From: Ruminococcus sp. Phil15
GTDB taxonomy: Bacteria; Bacillota; Clostridia; Oscillospirales; Ruminococcaceae
Assembly (NCBI GenBank): GCA_001940995.1
Contig: MSHC01000011.1
Span: 47,310 to 111,309, forward strand
Direction: 5' to 3'
Length of the DNA stretch: 64,000 bases
The position numbers and the translations under genes were made by a program. This document shows positions 9,063 to 18,398 of this stretch, in pieces. Position 1 is the stretch's first letter; each line of letters opens with the position of its first letter. The notes under the pieces were generated by a model. The model worked only from the letters and a program-made list of their open reading frames with translations, had not been told where the DNA came from and ran no database searches.

Positions 9063-9935
9063 ATGACAACGATTACAAACAAAACCTTTGATGAAGAAAG
9101 AGCCCTTTATGCGGCACAGGATGTTTTGGTGAAGGATTGTGCCTTTGACGGTCCCGCTGACGGGGAAAGTGCTTTTAAGGAGGGCAGAGATGTTGCCGTA
9201 GACCACTGCTTTTTCAACCTCCGCTATCCGTTTTGGCACGACAGCAGACTTAAAATTGAAAACTCGGAAATGACCGAGCTTTGCAGAGCCGCACTTTGGT
9301 ATTCCGAAAATGTGGAAATTAACAATACCAAACTTCACGGCATTAAGGCTCTGCGTGAATGTGCCAATATCAAGATGCGTGGCTGCGACATCATTTCCCC
9401 TGAATTTGGCTGGTCTGCCCGTGGGATCACTATGGAGGACTGCACAGCCCAGAGCGAATATTTTATGATGCGCTCCGACCACTTGAATTTCCGTGATGTT
9501 CGCTTTAAGGGAAAATACTCTTTCCAATACATCACCGATTCCGTTTTTGAGAACTGTGTGTTCGATACAAAAGACGCTTTCTGGCATGGAAAGAATATCA
9601 CAGTCAGAAACAGCGTTGTAAAGGGTGAATATCTTGCTTGGTACAGCGAAAATGTTACCTTTGAAAACTGCAAGATTATCGGCACACAGCCCCTTTGCTA
9701 CTGCAAAAATCTGAAGCTCATAAACTGCGAAATGATTGACACGGATTTGAGCTTTGAGCGTTCCGATGTGGAAGCTACTCTTACTGCCCCGATTGTCAGC
9801 ATTAAGAATCCGCTGTCCGGTCATATCTATGTACCCGCAGTAGGTGAAATCATTATGGATATTGAAAACGCACATGGCGAGGTTATTGTAGAGAATAGGG
9901 CTTGTAACAAATGCGTTTGTGAGTGCTGTGCATAA
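9063..9935 (+). CDS. DUF3737-like right-handed beta-helix protein
   Basis: FDEERALYAAQDVLVKDCAFDGPADGESAFKEGRDVAVDHCFFNLRYPFWHD and repeated V/F-x-NC/N coils. Confidence 0.82.
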   Translation: MTTITNKTFDEERALYAAQDVLVKDCAFDGPADGESAFKEGRDVAVDHCFFNLRYPFWHDSRLKIENSEMTELCRAALWYSENVEINNTKLHGIKALRECANIKMRGCDIISPEFGWSARGITMEDCTAQSEYFMMRSDHLNFRDVRFKGKYSFQYITDSVFENCVFDTKDAFWHGKNITVRNSVVKGEYLAWYSENVTFENCKIIGTQPLCYCKNLKLINCEMIDTDLSFERSDVEATLTAPIVSIKNPLSGHIYVPAVGEIIMDIENAHGEVIVENRACNKCVCECCA

Positions 9936-9968
9936 AAATAAGCAGAAAAGGAAATGAGGTGAGGAGCA

Positions 9969-10580
9969 ATGGACTATCTGCTGCGTGGAATTTTAATCGG
10001 TCTGCTTTTCGGTTTGCCGGTTGGTGCTGTGGGGACAATGACTGTTCAGCACACTTGGAACAGCGGAATCAAAGCAGGACTGTTTACAGGGCTTGGTTCT
10101 TCTGTTGCCGATTGCTTCTACGCTGCGGTGGGAGTATTTGGAATCACACTCATTTCCGACTTTCTGCTGAAATATCAGGTTATCATCAATATTTTCGGCG
10201 GCGGACTTATCCTCTATATGGGAATCCGCCTGCTGATAAAAAAGGATGAAGCTACTCCCCAAAATGAAAAGACGGCAGGAACTTTGAAAATGTTTCTTTC
10301 CTCATTTGCTGTCGGAATTACAAATCCGGCGGCGATCCTCACATTCCTGTTTGCCTTTTCCTATTTTGGAATTTCTGCCGGTGCGGGACTGCTTCAAGGT
10401 ATTATGCTCGTATGCGGTGTCTTTATCGGTACTTATATTTGGTGGGGAACGCTCACCGCTGTTACCAATATCATAAAGAGAAAAACAAGGAAATTCAGTT
10501 TCCGATATATGAACCGAATATTCGGAACGGTTCTATGCCTGTTCGGGATATTCGTATTATTACGACTTATCATTCAATAA
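9969..10580 (+). CDS. LysE/RhtB family exporter
   Basis: GLPVGAVGTMTVQHTWNSGIKAGLFTGLGSSVAD, multiple TM helices. Confidence 0.85.
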   Translation: MDYLLRGILIGLLFGLPVGAVGTMTVQHTWNSGIKAGLFTGLGSSVADCFYAAVGVFGITLISDFLLKYQVIINIFGGGLILYMGIRLLIKKDEATPQNEKTAGTLKMFLSSFAVGITNPAAILTFLFAFSYFGISAGAGLLQGIMLVCGVFIGTYIWWGTLTAVTNIIKRKTRKFSFRYMNRIFGTVLCLFGIFVLLRLIIQ

Positions 10581-10610
10581 ACTGCCATCAATATAAAAGG
10601 AGATATTGCT

Positions 10611-11150
10611 ATGAATAAAAAAGTTTTGATTATATCAACCAGCCCCCGTAAAAACGGCAATTCTGAAACTTTGGCTGACGCATTTCTAAAAGGGGCTATC
10701 GATGGCGGCAACACGGCAGAGAAAATCAGTCTTTACGATAAGACCATTGGTTTTTGCAAGGGCTGCCTTGCCTGTCAGAAAACGAAGCGTTGCGTCATTC
10801 ACGACGACGCCGATATGATTGCACAGAAAATGTTGACCGCTGATGTGCTGGTGTTTGCCACCCCTATTTACTATTACGAAATGTCGGGACAGATGAAAAC
10901 CATGCTCGACCGTGCCAATCCTCTGTTTCCTGCGGATTATGCTTTCCGGGATATTTACTTTTTATCCACTGCGGCAGAGGACGAAGAAGGAGTTGACGGT
11001 CGTGCAATCAGTGGATTGGAAGGCTGGATTGAATGCTTCCCGAAAGCACATCTCGCAGGAACAGTCTTTGCAGGCGGCGTAGCCGGTGTCGGAGAAATTG
11101 ACGGACATTCTGCTTTGACAAAAGCCTACGAAATGGGAAAGGCGGTTTAG
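10611..11150 (+). CDS. Flavodoxin-fold NAD(P)H-dependent FMN reductase
   Basis: STSPRKNGNSETLADAFLKGA, CKGCLACQ, TPIYYYEMSGQMKTMLDR. Confidence 0.87.
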   Translation: MNKKVLIISTSPRKNGNSETLADAFLKGAIDGGNTAEKISLYDKTIGFCKGCLACQKTKRCVIHDDADMIAQKMLTADVLVFATPIYYYEMSGQMKTMLDRANPLFPADYAFRDIYFLSTAAEDEEGVDGRAISGLEGWIECFPKAHLAGTVFAGGVAGVGEIDGHSALTKAYEMGKAV

Positions 11151-11151
11151 G

Positions 11152-11901
11152 ATGAAATCTAAACTTTTACAGCTATTTTCCTGTGTTACAGTCATAGCGA
11201 TTCTTTTGTCGGGCTGTGCAAGCGGACAAAGAGATAGCAACTCCGAAGCACCTACACTTTCGGGCAGCGAAACAACACAGGCTGCCGATGATAGTTCTGT
11301 TAGCAATATAAGTTCTGACACAGAAAAAGAAAGCTCAATGGATGAGAACGAATCTGTCCCAAATCAAACCGACAGTTCTTTGTCAGGGACAAATTCACAG
11401 AACAAGTCCGATGTGTCGTCAGGTGGAGTAACATCAGATCATCGTCCAAACGGTTCTGATTCGTCCAATTCACAGCAAAGCAAGCCAACCGTCGAATCAA
11501 CCCCGCCTGTAACACAGCCAAGTGATACTTCTACCACGGAGGGAAGCAAAGTGGAAAAAATGAATCTTCAAATCGGAAATAACAGTTTTACAGCAACTTT
11601 GGAAAGCAATGCAGCGGTGGACGCTCTTGTGGATATGATGCGTGAAGCGCCGGTTGTGATTGAGATGAGCGATTATTCCGGCTTTGAAAAGGTCGGCCCG
11701 CTGGGAACAAGTTTACCGACCAGTAATAAACAAACAACTACGCAATCAGGAGATATTGTTTTATATAACGGAAATCAAATCGTTATTTTCTATGGCTCTA
11801 ATTCGTGGAGCTACACAAGGCTTGGGAAAATTGATGATCTGTCAGGTTGGAAGGACGCACTTGGCAGCGGAGATGTTACCGTTACCTTTTCATTGAAATA
11901 A
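11152..11901 (+). CDS. Lipoprotein with Ser/Thr-rich linker and cyclophilin-like domain
   Basis: Lipobox LLSGC; ~100 aa low-complexity S/T/N/D linker; C-terminal FTATLESNAAVDALVDMMREAPVVIEMSDYSGFEKVGPLG. Confidence 0.82.
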   Translation: MKSKLLQLFSCVTVIAILLSGCASGQRDSNSEAPTLSGSETTQAADDSSVSNISSDTEKESSMDENESVPNQTDSSLSGTNSQNKSDVSSGGVTSDHRPNGSDSSNSQQSKPTVESTPPVTQPSDTSTTEGSKVEKMNLQIGNNSFTATLESNAAVDALVDMMREAPVVIEMSDYSGFEKVGPLGTSLPTSNKQTTTQSGDIVLYNGNQIVIFYGSNSWSYTRLGKIDDLSGWKDALGSGDVTVTFSLK

Positions 11902-11947
11902 GGATTAAAAATAATCGTTATTTCACCATTTGAAAGGAGTTGATAGA

Positions 11948-12475
11948 ATGAATATTTTGGTATTGAACGGCAGTCCCCGTCCAAACGGAAATACGGCTGC
12001 AATGGTTTCCGCTTTTTCAGAGGGAGCTACGGAAAACGGACATCAGGTTACGGTTGTGAATGTTTGTCAGAAAAAGATTGCGGGGTGTTTAGCCTGCGAA
12101 TACTGCCATCAGAAGGACAGTAGTCACGAGCGCCAATGTGTCCAGCAGGACGATATGCAGGAGATTTATCCTGTGCTTGAAGAAGCAGAAATGATTGTAT
12201 TGGCTTCTCCTGTGTATTATCACAGTTTTACCGGTCAGCTTCAATGCGCTATCAACCGTATTTATGCACTGGATAAACCCAAGAATCTAAAGAAAGCGGC
12301 GTTAATCCTTTCTTCCGGCAGCGAAGATGTCTACGGCGGTGCAATCTATGAATATCAAAATTCTTTTCTCGACTATTTGAAACTGGAAAACATGGGTATC
12401 TTCACAGCCTTTGACAAGCAGAACAAATCAGAGGAAAAAATGAATGAGCTGCGGGAGTTTGGCAGAAGTTTATAA
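11948..12475 (+). CDS. Flavodoxin-fold NAD(P)H-dependent oxidoreductase
   Basis: MNILVLNGSPRPNGNTAAMVSAFSEGA, CLACEYC, SPVYYHSFTGQLQCAINR; RBS GAAAGGAG. Confidence 0.87.
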   Translation: MNILVLNGSPRPNGNTAAMVSAFSEGATENGHQVTVVNVCQKKIAGCLACEYCHQKDSSHERQCVQQDDMQEIYPVLEEAEMIVLASPVYYHSFTGQLQCAINRIYALDKPKNLKKAALILSSGSEDVYGGAIYEYQNSFLDYLKLENMGIFTAFDKQNKSEEKMNELREFGRSL

Positions 12476-12508
12476 CAGAAACAGTAAGAGAGGTCAGAGG
12501 AATACACC

Positions 12509-13090
12509 ATGAATTTAAGTGGATTTTTAGAACATTTGAATAGCGGAAAGACGGTTGTTGCCGGTTCGGAAACACATCAGTATATGTGTATGCTTTCGCA
12601 GGAAGCATTGAAGCTGACGGCAGAACTTAATAACAGCTATCACACACCGGAAGAAATACGGGAGATATTTTCCAGACTAACAGGAAAACCGATTAACGAT
12701 ACACTGGGCATTTTCCCTCCCTTTTATACGGACTGCGGGAAAAACATTACAGTCGGAAATCATGTTTTCTTTAACAGCGGCTGTAAATTTCAGGATCAGG
12801 GAGGGATTACCATTGATGACGGTGCCTTGCTCGGTCATAATGTGGTGCTTGCGACTTTGAACCACTGTATGAATCCCAAGCAGCGTGCAAATCTGGAGCC
12901 TGCGCCTATTCATATAGGGAAAAATGTATGGATCGGATCAAATGCAACGGTATTGCCCGATGTTACCATTGGCGATGGTGCGGTAATTGCCGCAGGAGCT
13001 ATTGTTACGAAGGATGTCCCGCCGTTCACAGTTGTCGGAGGAAGTCCTGCAAAAGTTATTAAAACGATTGAACAGGAGGACACAAAATGA
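12509..13090 (+). CDS. Sugar O-acetyltransferase (maltose/galactoside acetyltransferase-like, left-handed beta helix)
   Basis: Hexapeptide repeats [52 protein letters not shown]. Confidence 0.9.
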   Translation: MNLSGFLEHLNSGKTVVAGSETHQYMCMLSQEALKLTAELNNSYHTPEEIREIFSRLTGKPINDTLGIFPPFYTDCGKNITVGNHVFFNSGCKFQDQGGITIDDGALLGHNVVLATLNHCMNPKQRANLEPAPIHIGKNVWIGSNATVLPDVTIGDGAVIAAGAIVTKDVPPFTVVGGSPAKVIKTIEQEDTK

Positions 13091-14571
13091 AACGCTTTAC
13101 GGCATTTTTCTTAACGCTGATTCTCTTATTCAGTCTTGCGGCTTGCAGCAATAGGGCAGGTCAAGAAGATACCTCATTGAATACTGAATCTGCAAAAGAG
13201 GAAAGTATAGCAAATAATGAAACAGACACATCAAACAATATTTTGGTAGTGTATTTTTCTGCCACAGGTACAACAAAATCCCTTGCGGAATATGCGGCTG
13301 ATATTTTGAACGCTGATAAATACGAGATTGTGCCGGACGATCCTTACACGGAGGAAGATTTGGCTTACTATACAAACGGTCGTGCGGATCGAGAGCAAAA
13401 CGATTCTTCTGCCCGCCCTGCCATTTCCGGCGGTGTAGAAAATATGCAGAAATATAATACGATTCTGCTCGGCTATCCGATTTGGCACGGGCAAGCACCA
13501 AGAATTATCAGTACCTTTTTAGAATCCTACGATTTTTCGGGAAAGACAATTTTGCCGTTCTGCACCTCGCATAGCAGCGATATAGGAACAAGTGCTACAA
13601 ATCTTCATTCTCTTGCGGAAAACGCAAATTGGCTTGACGGCAAGCGTTTTGCAGGCGGAACGACAAGAGAAGAAATTGAAAGGTGGTTAAGCGATTTGGA
13701 AATTAAACCGTCACAGGCTGCAAATGAACAAAAGCAAACAGGCGTTTTTGATTTTGATACAAAAACGGTTCTTTTGAACAGCGGATATGAAATGCCGATT
13801 AACGGCTTGGGAACATACAGCCTTCACGGTGACGAATGTATCAGTGCTGTAAAATCTGCTCTTAAAAGCGGTGTACGGCTCATTGATACAGCTTCAGCGT
13901 ATGGCAATGAGGAAGAAATCGGGCAGGCAATTCGTGAAGCAATCGACGAGGGAATTGTAAAAAGAGAAGAAATTTTTGTTATAACAAAAATTTATCCGGG
14001 TAGCGATATGCAAAACCCGGAGGAATCTATACAGGCTTGTTTAGACCGACTTAACATCGGCTATATAGATATGATGCTTCTCCATCACCCTGATCCTAAC
14101 GATGTAAAAGCGTATAAGGCTATGGAACAGTTTGTGAAGGACGGAAAGATTCGCTCTATCGGATTGTCTAACTGGTATGTAAAAGAATTAGAGAATTTTT
14201 TGCCACAGGTTAATATTGCTCTGGCATTGGTTCAGAACGAGATTCACCCCTACTATCAGGAAAACGATGTCATTCCGTTTATTCAGGAAAAAGGTATTGT
14301 AGTGGAGGGTTGGTATCCGCTGGGCGGCAGAGGGCATACATCGGAGTTGCTTGGCGATGAAGTAATTTCCGATATTGCCGAAGCGCACGGCGTATCTTCT
14401 GCACAGGTGATTTTACGATGGAATCTGCAAAAGGGCGTAGTTGTTATCCCCGGTTCCAGCAATCCCGATCATATTAAGGAAAACACAGAGCTTTATCATT
14501 TCACATTGAGCGAGGATGAAATGAATCGTATCAATGCACTCGACCGTAACGAAAAACACGATTGGTATTAA
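13087..14571 (+). CDS. Lipoprotein flavodoxin-aldo/keto reductase fusion
   Basis: Lipobox SLAAC; flavodoxin [21 protein letters not shown]...[48 protein letters not shown]. Confidence 0.88.
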   Translation: MKRFTAFFLTLILLFSLAACSNRAGQEDTSLNTESAKEESIANNETDTSNNILVVYFSATGTTKSLAEYAADILNADKYEIVPDDPYTEEDLAYYTNGRADREQNDSSARPAISGGVENMQKYNTILLGYPIWHGQAPRIISTFLESYDFSGKTILPFCTSHSSDIGTSATNLHSLAENANWLDGKRFAGGTTREEIERWLSDLEIKPSQAANEQKQTGVFDFDTKTVLLNSGYEMPINGLGTYSLHGDECISAVKSALKSGVRLIDTASAYGNEEEIGQAIREAIDEGIVKREEIFVITKIYPGSDMQNPEESIQACLDRLNIGYIDMMLLHHPDPNDVKAYKAMEQFVKDGKIRSIGLSNWYVKELENFLPQVNIALALVQNEIHPYYQENDVIPFIQEKGIVVEGWYPLGGRGHTSELLGDEVISDIAEAHGVSSAQVILRWNLQKGVVVIPGSSNPDHIKENTELYHFTLSEDEMNRINALDRNEKHDWY

Positions 14572-14592
14572 ATAAAGGAGGACATAGAAATT

Positions 14593-15585
14593 ATGAACAC
14601 ACAAAATTTGCAACTTACAAACGAATGGGATAAGACTTTCCCGAAAAGTGAAAAGGTCAACCACAGCAAGGTAACATTTCATAACCGCTACGGCATTACA
14701 CTTGCGGCTGATATGTATACGCCGAAAAATGCAGACGGAAAACTGCCCGCTATTGCGGTCAGCGGCCCGTTTGGGGCAGTCAAGGAGCAATCATCAGGAC
14801 TGTACGCACAGACAATGGCGGAAAGAGGATTTTTGACAATCGCCTTTGATCCATCTTTTACGGGCGAAAGCGGCGGAGAACCCCGCTATGTTGCTTCTCC
14901 CGACATTAACACAGAGGATTTTTGTGCTGCGGTAGATTTCCTTTCTGTTCAGGAAAATGTCGATCCCGAAAGAATCGGCATTATCGGTATCTGCGGCTGG
15001 GGTGGTATGGCAATCAATGCCGCTGCTATTGATACAAGGATTAAAGCGACAGCCGCTATGACAATGTACGATATGACACGCTGCACTGCTAATGGTTATT
15101 TTGATTCCGAGGACAGCGAACAGGCAAGATATGAAAAACGCAAAGCGATGAACGAGCAAAGAATTGTAGATTACAAAAACGGTTCTTATGCTCTTGGCGG
15201 CGGCGTGGTTGATCCATTGCCCGATGACGCACCGTTCTTTGTCAAGGATTACTACGATTACTATAAGACAGAGCGTGGTTATCACGAAAGAAGCCTAAAC
15301 TCCAACGGCGGCTGGAATATCACTTCGTCTTTGTCTTTCCTGAATATGCCGATTTTGCACTATTCAAATGAAATTCGTTATGCTGTCCTGCTGGTACACG
15401 GTGAAAAGGCACATTCCTGCTATTTTAGCCGTGACACTTTTGCAAACATGACAAAGGACAGCAAGTATTCGGATAACAAGGAATTGTTGATTATTCCCGA
15501 AGCCGTACACACGGATTTGTACGACAAAACAGATATTATTCCGTTTGACAAGTTGGAACAGTTTTTTAGAAAACATCTGGACTAA
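14593..15585 (+). CDS. Alpha/beta hydrolase
   Basis: GPFGAVKEQSSGLYAQTMAERGFLTIAFDPSFTGESGG; GICGWGGMA nucleophile-elbow-like motif. Confidence 0.82.
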   Translation: MNTQNLQLTNEWDKTFPKSEKVNHSKVTFHNRYGITLAADMYTPKNADGKLPAIAVSGPFGAVKEQSSGLYAQTMAERGFLTIAFDPSFTGESGGEPRYVASPDINTEDFCAAVDFLSVQENVDPERIGIIGICGWGGMAINAAAIDTRIKATAAMTMYDMTRCTANGYFDSEDSEQARYEKRKAMNEQRIVDYKNGSYALGGGVVDPLPDDAPFFVKDYYDYYKTERGYHERSLNSNGGWNITSSLSFLNMPILHYSNEIRYAVLLVHGEKAHSCYFSRDTFANMTKDSKYSDNKELLIIPEAVHTDLYDKTDIIPFDKLEQFFRKHLD

Positions 15586-15641
15586 AAATCTATAATTCGA
15601 ACTAAACATTACAACACAAGGATAAAATCCTTGCGAAGAAA

Positions 15642-15673
15642 GGTCAATCCGCCTTGTGTGGATTGGCCTTTTT
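15642..15673 (+). terminator. Terminator at end of second LysR-type operon
   Basis: GGTCAATCC GCCTTGTGT GGATTGGCC TTTTT. Confidence 0.8.
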
Positions 15674-15816
15674 ACTTTGCGTTGTCGAAATTTGTCGGAA
15701 AAATTTTCGACTTTTTTCTTGAAACCTTTCCGGTTTGCCCATATGAGATGTGTTTTAGATAAATGAGGAGGCGAGAAAGCACTTTTTTCACATCTGCGGT
15801 AAAGGAGGGATGGAAC

Positions 15817-16254
15817 ATGAGAACCCCCTCTGAAAGAGAAGCGCGTATCTGCGCAATGTTTGACTCTTTCTGCGTTACCGTTATACGCAATGCCGGCAGA
15901 AATTTGAAACGGGCGGCGGAAAACAGGAAAAAGTATGACGCCACCGGCGATGAGGCGGTGGAATATCTTATTGAACTACTCACCCATGAGGATATCTATG
16001 AAGCCAACCAATTGGTGTTTTATGCGGACGGCTGCCCTTGTGTGGTGGAAAACGAACTTTTATATCAAGCGATTCAATCCTTGCCTGAAAATCAACGAAT
16101 GGTGCTCCTCTATGATTTCTGGCTCGATTTAACGGACAAGGAAATTGCAGTCAGAATGGAGGTCACAGTTCGCACGGTGTATAACCTCAGACAGCGTGCG
16201 TTCAGGAAAATTCGTACATATTATGAACTACACGGACGAGGGTGCGACCCTTAA
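15817..16254 (+). CDS. Sigma-70-like RNA polymerase factor of the type found in clostridial conjugative transposons
   Basis: LPENQRMVLLYDFWLDLTDKEIAVRMEVTVRTVYNLRQRAFRKIRTYYE region-4 HTH; internal start MRTPSERE preceded by AAAGGAGGG. Confidence 0.78.
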   Translation: MRTPSEREARICAMFDSFCVTVIRNAGRNLKRAAENRKKYDATGDEAVEYLIELLTHEDIYEANQLVFYADGCPCVVENELLYQAIQSLPENQRMVLLYDFWLDLTDKEIAVRMEVTVRTVYNLRQRAFRKIRTYYELHGRGCDP

Positions 16255-16435
16255 ACTCACTTATGATTTAATCCAAGAAGCCGTCCACGGCAACAAAAAG
16301 GCACTGGAAGATATCCTCTGTATTTACGATCCATATATCAACTCTGTCGTAACGGTTGAAAGACTGCTCCCCTCCGGGGAATTCATACAGGAAGTGGATG
16401 AGGATATGAAACAACAAAAACGGCACCGGTTTTAA
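16223..16435 (+). pseudogene. Conjugative-transposon HTH protein, apparently 3'-truncated
   Basis: MNYTDEGATLKLTYDLIQEAVHGNKKALEDILCIYDPYINSVVTVERLLPSGEFIQEVDEDMKQQ then abrupt KRHRF* inside a hairpin. Confidence 0.6.
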
Positions 16436-16465
16436 TCCGGCTGCCGCCTTTGTTGGGATATTAAG

Positions 16466-17171
16466 CTAATTTATACGTTTGCTTCTTTTTATAATAGTAA
16501 AGGTTACTCCGACGCCCACCGCAGCAACGACTATAAGTAGCAAATGCAACGTAATTTCTGACATATCTCCTGTCTGAGGGGAATCGTTATCATTATTATC
16601 AGAGTCTGTTGAGTTGTTCTCTTCATCAGGAATTTCGGGGTCAGACGGTTCACCTGCCCCTGTTCCAGTCGCCGGAATCTCCTCTGTCATTGTATAACCA
16701 CATACCGCACAAGTCCTCTCTCTTAAACCATTTTCTGATTCGGTTGCCTCTTTAACAACAACCCATTCATTGAAATTGTGTGTTTCCTTCTCAGCTATGC
16801 TACCGCAGGCACACTCTTTCCAATGGTTATCAGCATCATTTTTATACAGACTTCCATAATCGTGCCCTGTCTTAGCAATTACTGTATCTTCAAGCGCTAT
16901 CTCTTCGCTTGCTTTATCATCTTTGAAAACCTTGTTGCAGACTGTGCATATGTAGTATTGCACGTTACCGTCTGTATCGTGAGTAGCCTCTTTGGATTTT
17001 ACCAGTTCCAGCTTATGACCGGCAGGAATCACCGTTCCGGAAGTAACTACAGCATTACAATCAGAGCAATAAACATCCCCGGTATATCCGTCCTCATAGC
17101 AAGTAGCTTCTTTCTTATTTTTAACATAAACGCTGTCGCTGTGGTGATTTGTAAGGTCCTTATCCCCGTAT
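16466..17171 (-). pseudogene. 5'-truncated surface protein with Cys-pair repeats and QTGD-type sortase sorting signal
   Basis: Reading frame extends upstream of the track start (…NHHSDSVYVKNKKEATCYEDGYTGDVYCSDCNAVVTSGTVIPAGHK) to an in-frame TAA; C-terminus SPQTGDMSEITLHLLLIVVAAVGVGVTFTIIKRSKR. Confidence 0.7.
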
Positions 17172-17336
17172 TAAACATTTTAGATTTTTGATTTCGGACA
17201 GACATTACCAAAACCGCACATAAAATCGTATACGGTAGTCTGTTCCTATACAGTAATTACTTGTTCTGTCAATCACCCCCTATTATACCTAAAGCTCTAT
17301 TAAAAGCATACCGGCTCTTGGTCAGCTTTTCAACAT

Positions 17337-17370
17337 AAATGTAACCAAATTCGACAAAATGTAACGAAAT
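17337..17370. repeat. Tandem 14-bp repeats, candidate LytTR-regulator binding site
   Basis: AAATGTAACCAAAT (17337-17350) and AAATGTAACGAAAT (17357-17370), 13/14 identical, period exactly 20 bp. Confidence 0.7.
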
Positions 17371-17384
17371 ATGACCTTTAGGCG

Positions 17385-17414
17385 TTGAATCGAGATGAGT
17401 TAACATAGTATAAT
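17385..17414 (+). promoter_or_regulatory. Sigma-A-like promoter for the 32-aa ORF
   Basis: TTGAAT-N18-TATAAT, 14 bp downstream of the tandem repeats. Confidence 0.65.
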
Positions 17415-17460
17415 TATCACAGTTAACTTTTATCATAAGTATCTTTTTGAGGAGGAGCAA

Positions 17461-17559
17461 ATGGTGAAAAAGCACATACAATACTTCAAATTCGGACAAT
17501 GGGCTTTACTCTGCTCACGCAATATAAACAGAGGCGTCAGAAAATGTATAAGAATATAA
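17461..17559 (+). CDS. Candidate signalling peptide precursor, 32 aa (not in ORF track)
   Basis: GGAGGAG RBS then ATG...TAA: MVKKHIQYFKFGQWALLCSRNINRGVRKCIRI; promoter and repeats immediately upstream, TCS immediately downstream. Confidence 0.55.
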   Translation: MVKKHIQYFKFGQWALLCSRNINRGVRKCIRI

Positions 17560-17580
17560 TGCATACCCCCCACTGATATA

Positions 17581-17609
17581 TTGACTTTACAAGAATATTG
17601 AGATATACT
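17581..17609 (+). promoter_or_regulatory. Promoter for the two-component system
   Basis: TTGACT-N17-TATACT upstream of ATG 17637. Confidence 0.6.
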
Positions 17610-17636
17610 AAATTATAAGACTTTCAGAGGTTTGCT

Positions 17637-18398
17637 ATGAAAAACAGATATAACATTTACATTTACGATGACAGTCCTGCGGCTGTGTACTTACTTATGG
17701 ACTGCATTTCGCAATGTGCCGAGCAAATCGGCTGCAAAGTGGATTTTTATTGCGCTTCAGACTACAAGCAGGCGAAAAATCTGTTCAACGGCAATCAGCA
17801 TACCTGCGACGTATTTTTTCTGGATATAGAGCTTGACAGCGGAAAAAACGGTATAGAGCTTGCCGACAGAGTTATGGTAAAATTTCCCGACCTAAAGGTC
17901 GTGTTTATTACGGGTTATGCAGACAAATACTCGCAAGCTATATTTATGCAGTCAAGGCGGCTTCGTCCCTACGGATACATAACAAAGCCGTTTAACATTG
18001 ATGTTGTCAAACGAGTATTCGAGCTTGTGTTATGTGACGATAAAAGCGACGATGAATCAACAGTGGAATTGAGCCGAAACAGACGTCAAATCAAATTTAA
18101 ATGCTCTGATATAATATACATAGAGAGCTACCGCCGCAAGCTCATATTTCATTTCAAATCGTCTGCACCCGAAGAGGTCTACGGAAAGATCTCTGAGATA
18201 TCATCATCGCTTCCCGAAAACTTTTTGCAGTGTCACAGAAGCTATATAGTAAATGCAGACTACATTCATTCGATAAACAAGCTGCAGAACATGATAGAGC
18301 TTAACAACGGCGAAATGATTTTTCTTGGGAACACAAAAAAAGAATCGTTTATGCAATCATACTTTCGACATAAAGGTGGACTGTCAAGTGTTAGATAA
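17637..18398 (+). CDS. LytTR-family response regulator (AgrA-like)
   Basis: REC domain VFFLDIELDSGKNGIELADRV..KP; LytTR IIYIESYRRKLIFH...FLQCHRSYIVNADYI. Confidence 0.92.
   Translation: MKNRYNIYIYDDSPAAVYLLMDCISQCAEQIGCKVDFYCASDYKQAKNLFNGNQHTCDVFFLDIELDSGKNGIELADRVMVKFPDLKVVFITGYADKYSQAIFMQSRRLRPYGYITKPFNIDVVKRVFELVLCDDKSDDESTVELSRNRRQIKFKCSDIIYIESYRRKLIFHFKSSAPEEVYGKISEISSSLPENFLQCHRSYIVNADYIHSINKLQNMIELNNGEMIFLGNTKKESFMQSYFRHKGGLSSVR

Noticed and set aside
8787-9875. 362-aa minus-strand ORF antisense to DUF3737
   Set aside because: Mirror ORF of a strongly supported plus-strand gene in a coherent operon; no domain recognised and no promoter/RBS
17269-17499. 76-aa minus-strand ORF
   Set aside because: Overlaps the promoter/repeat/peptide-ORF region on the other strand; no RBS or domain
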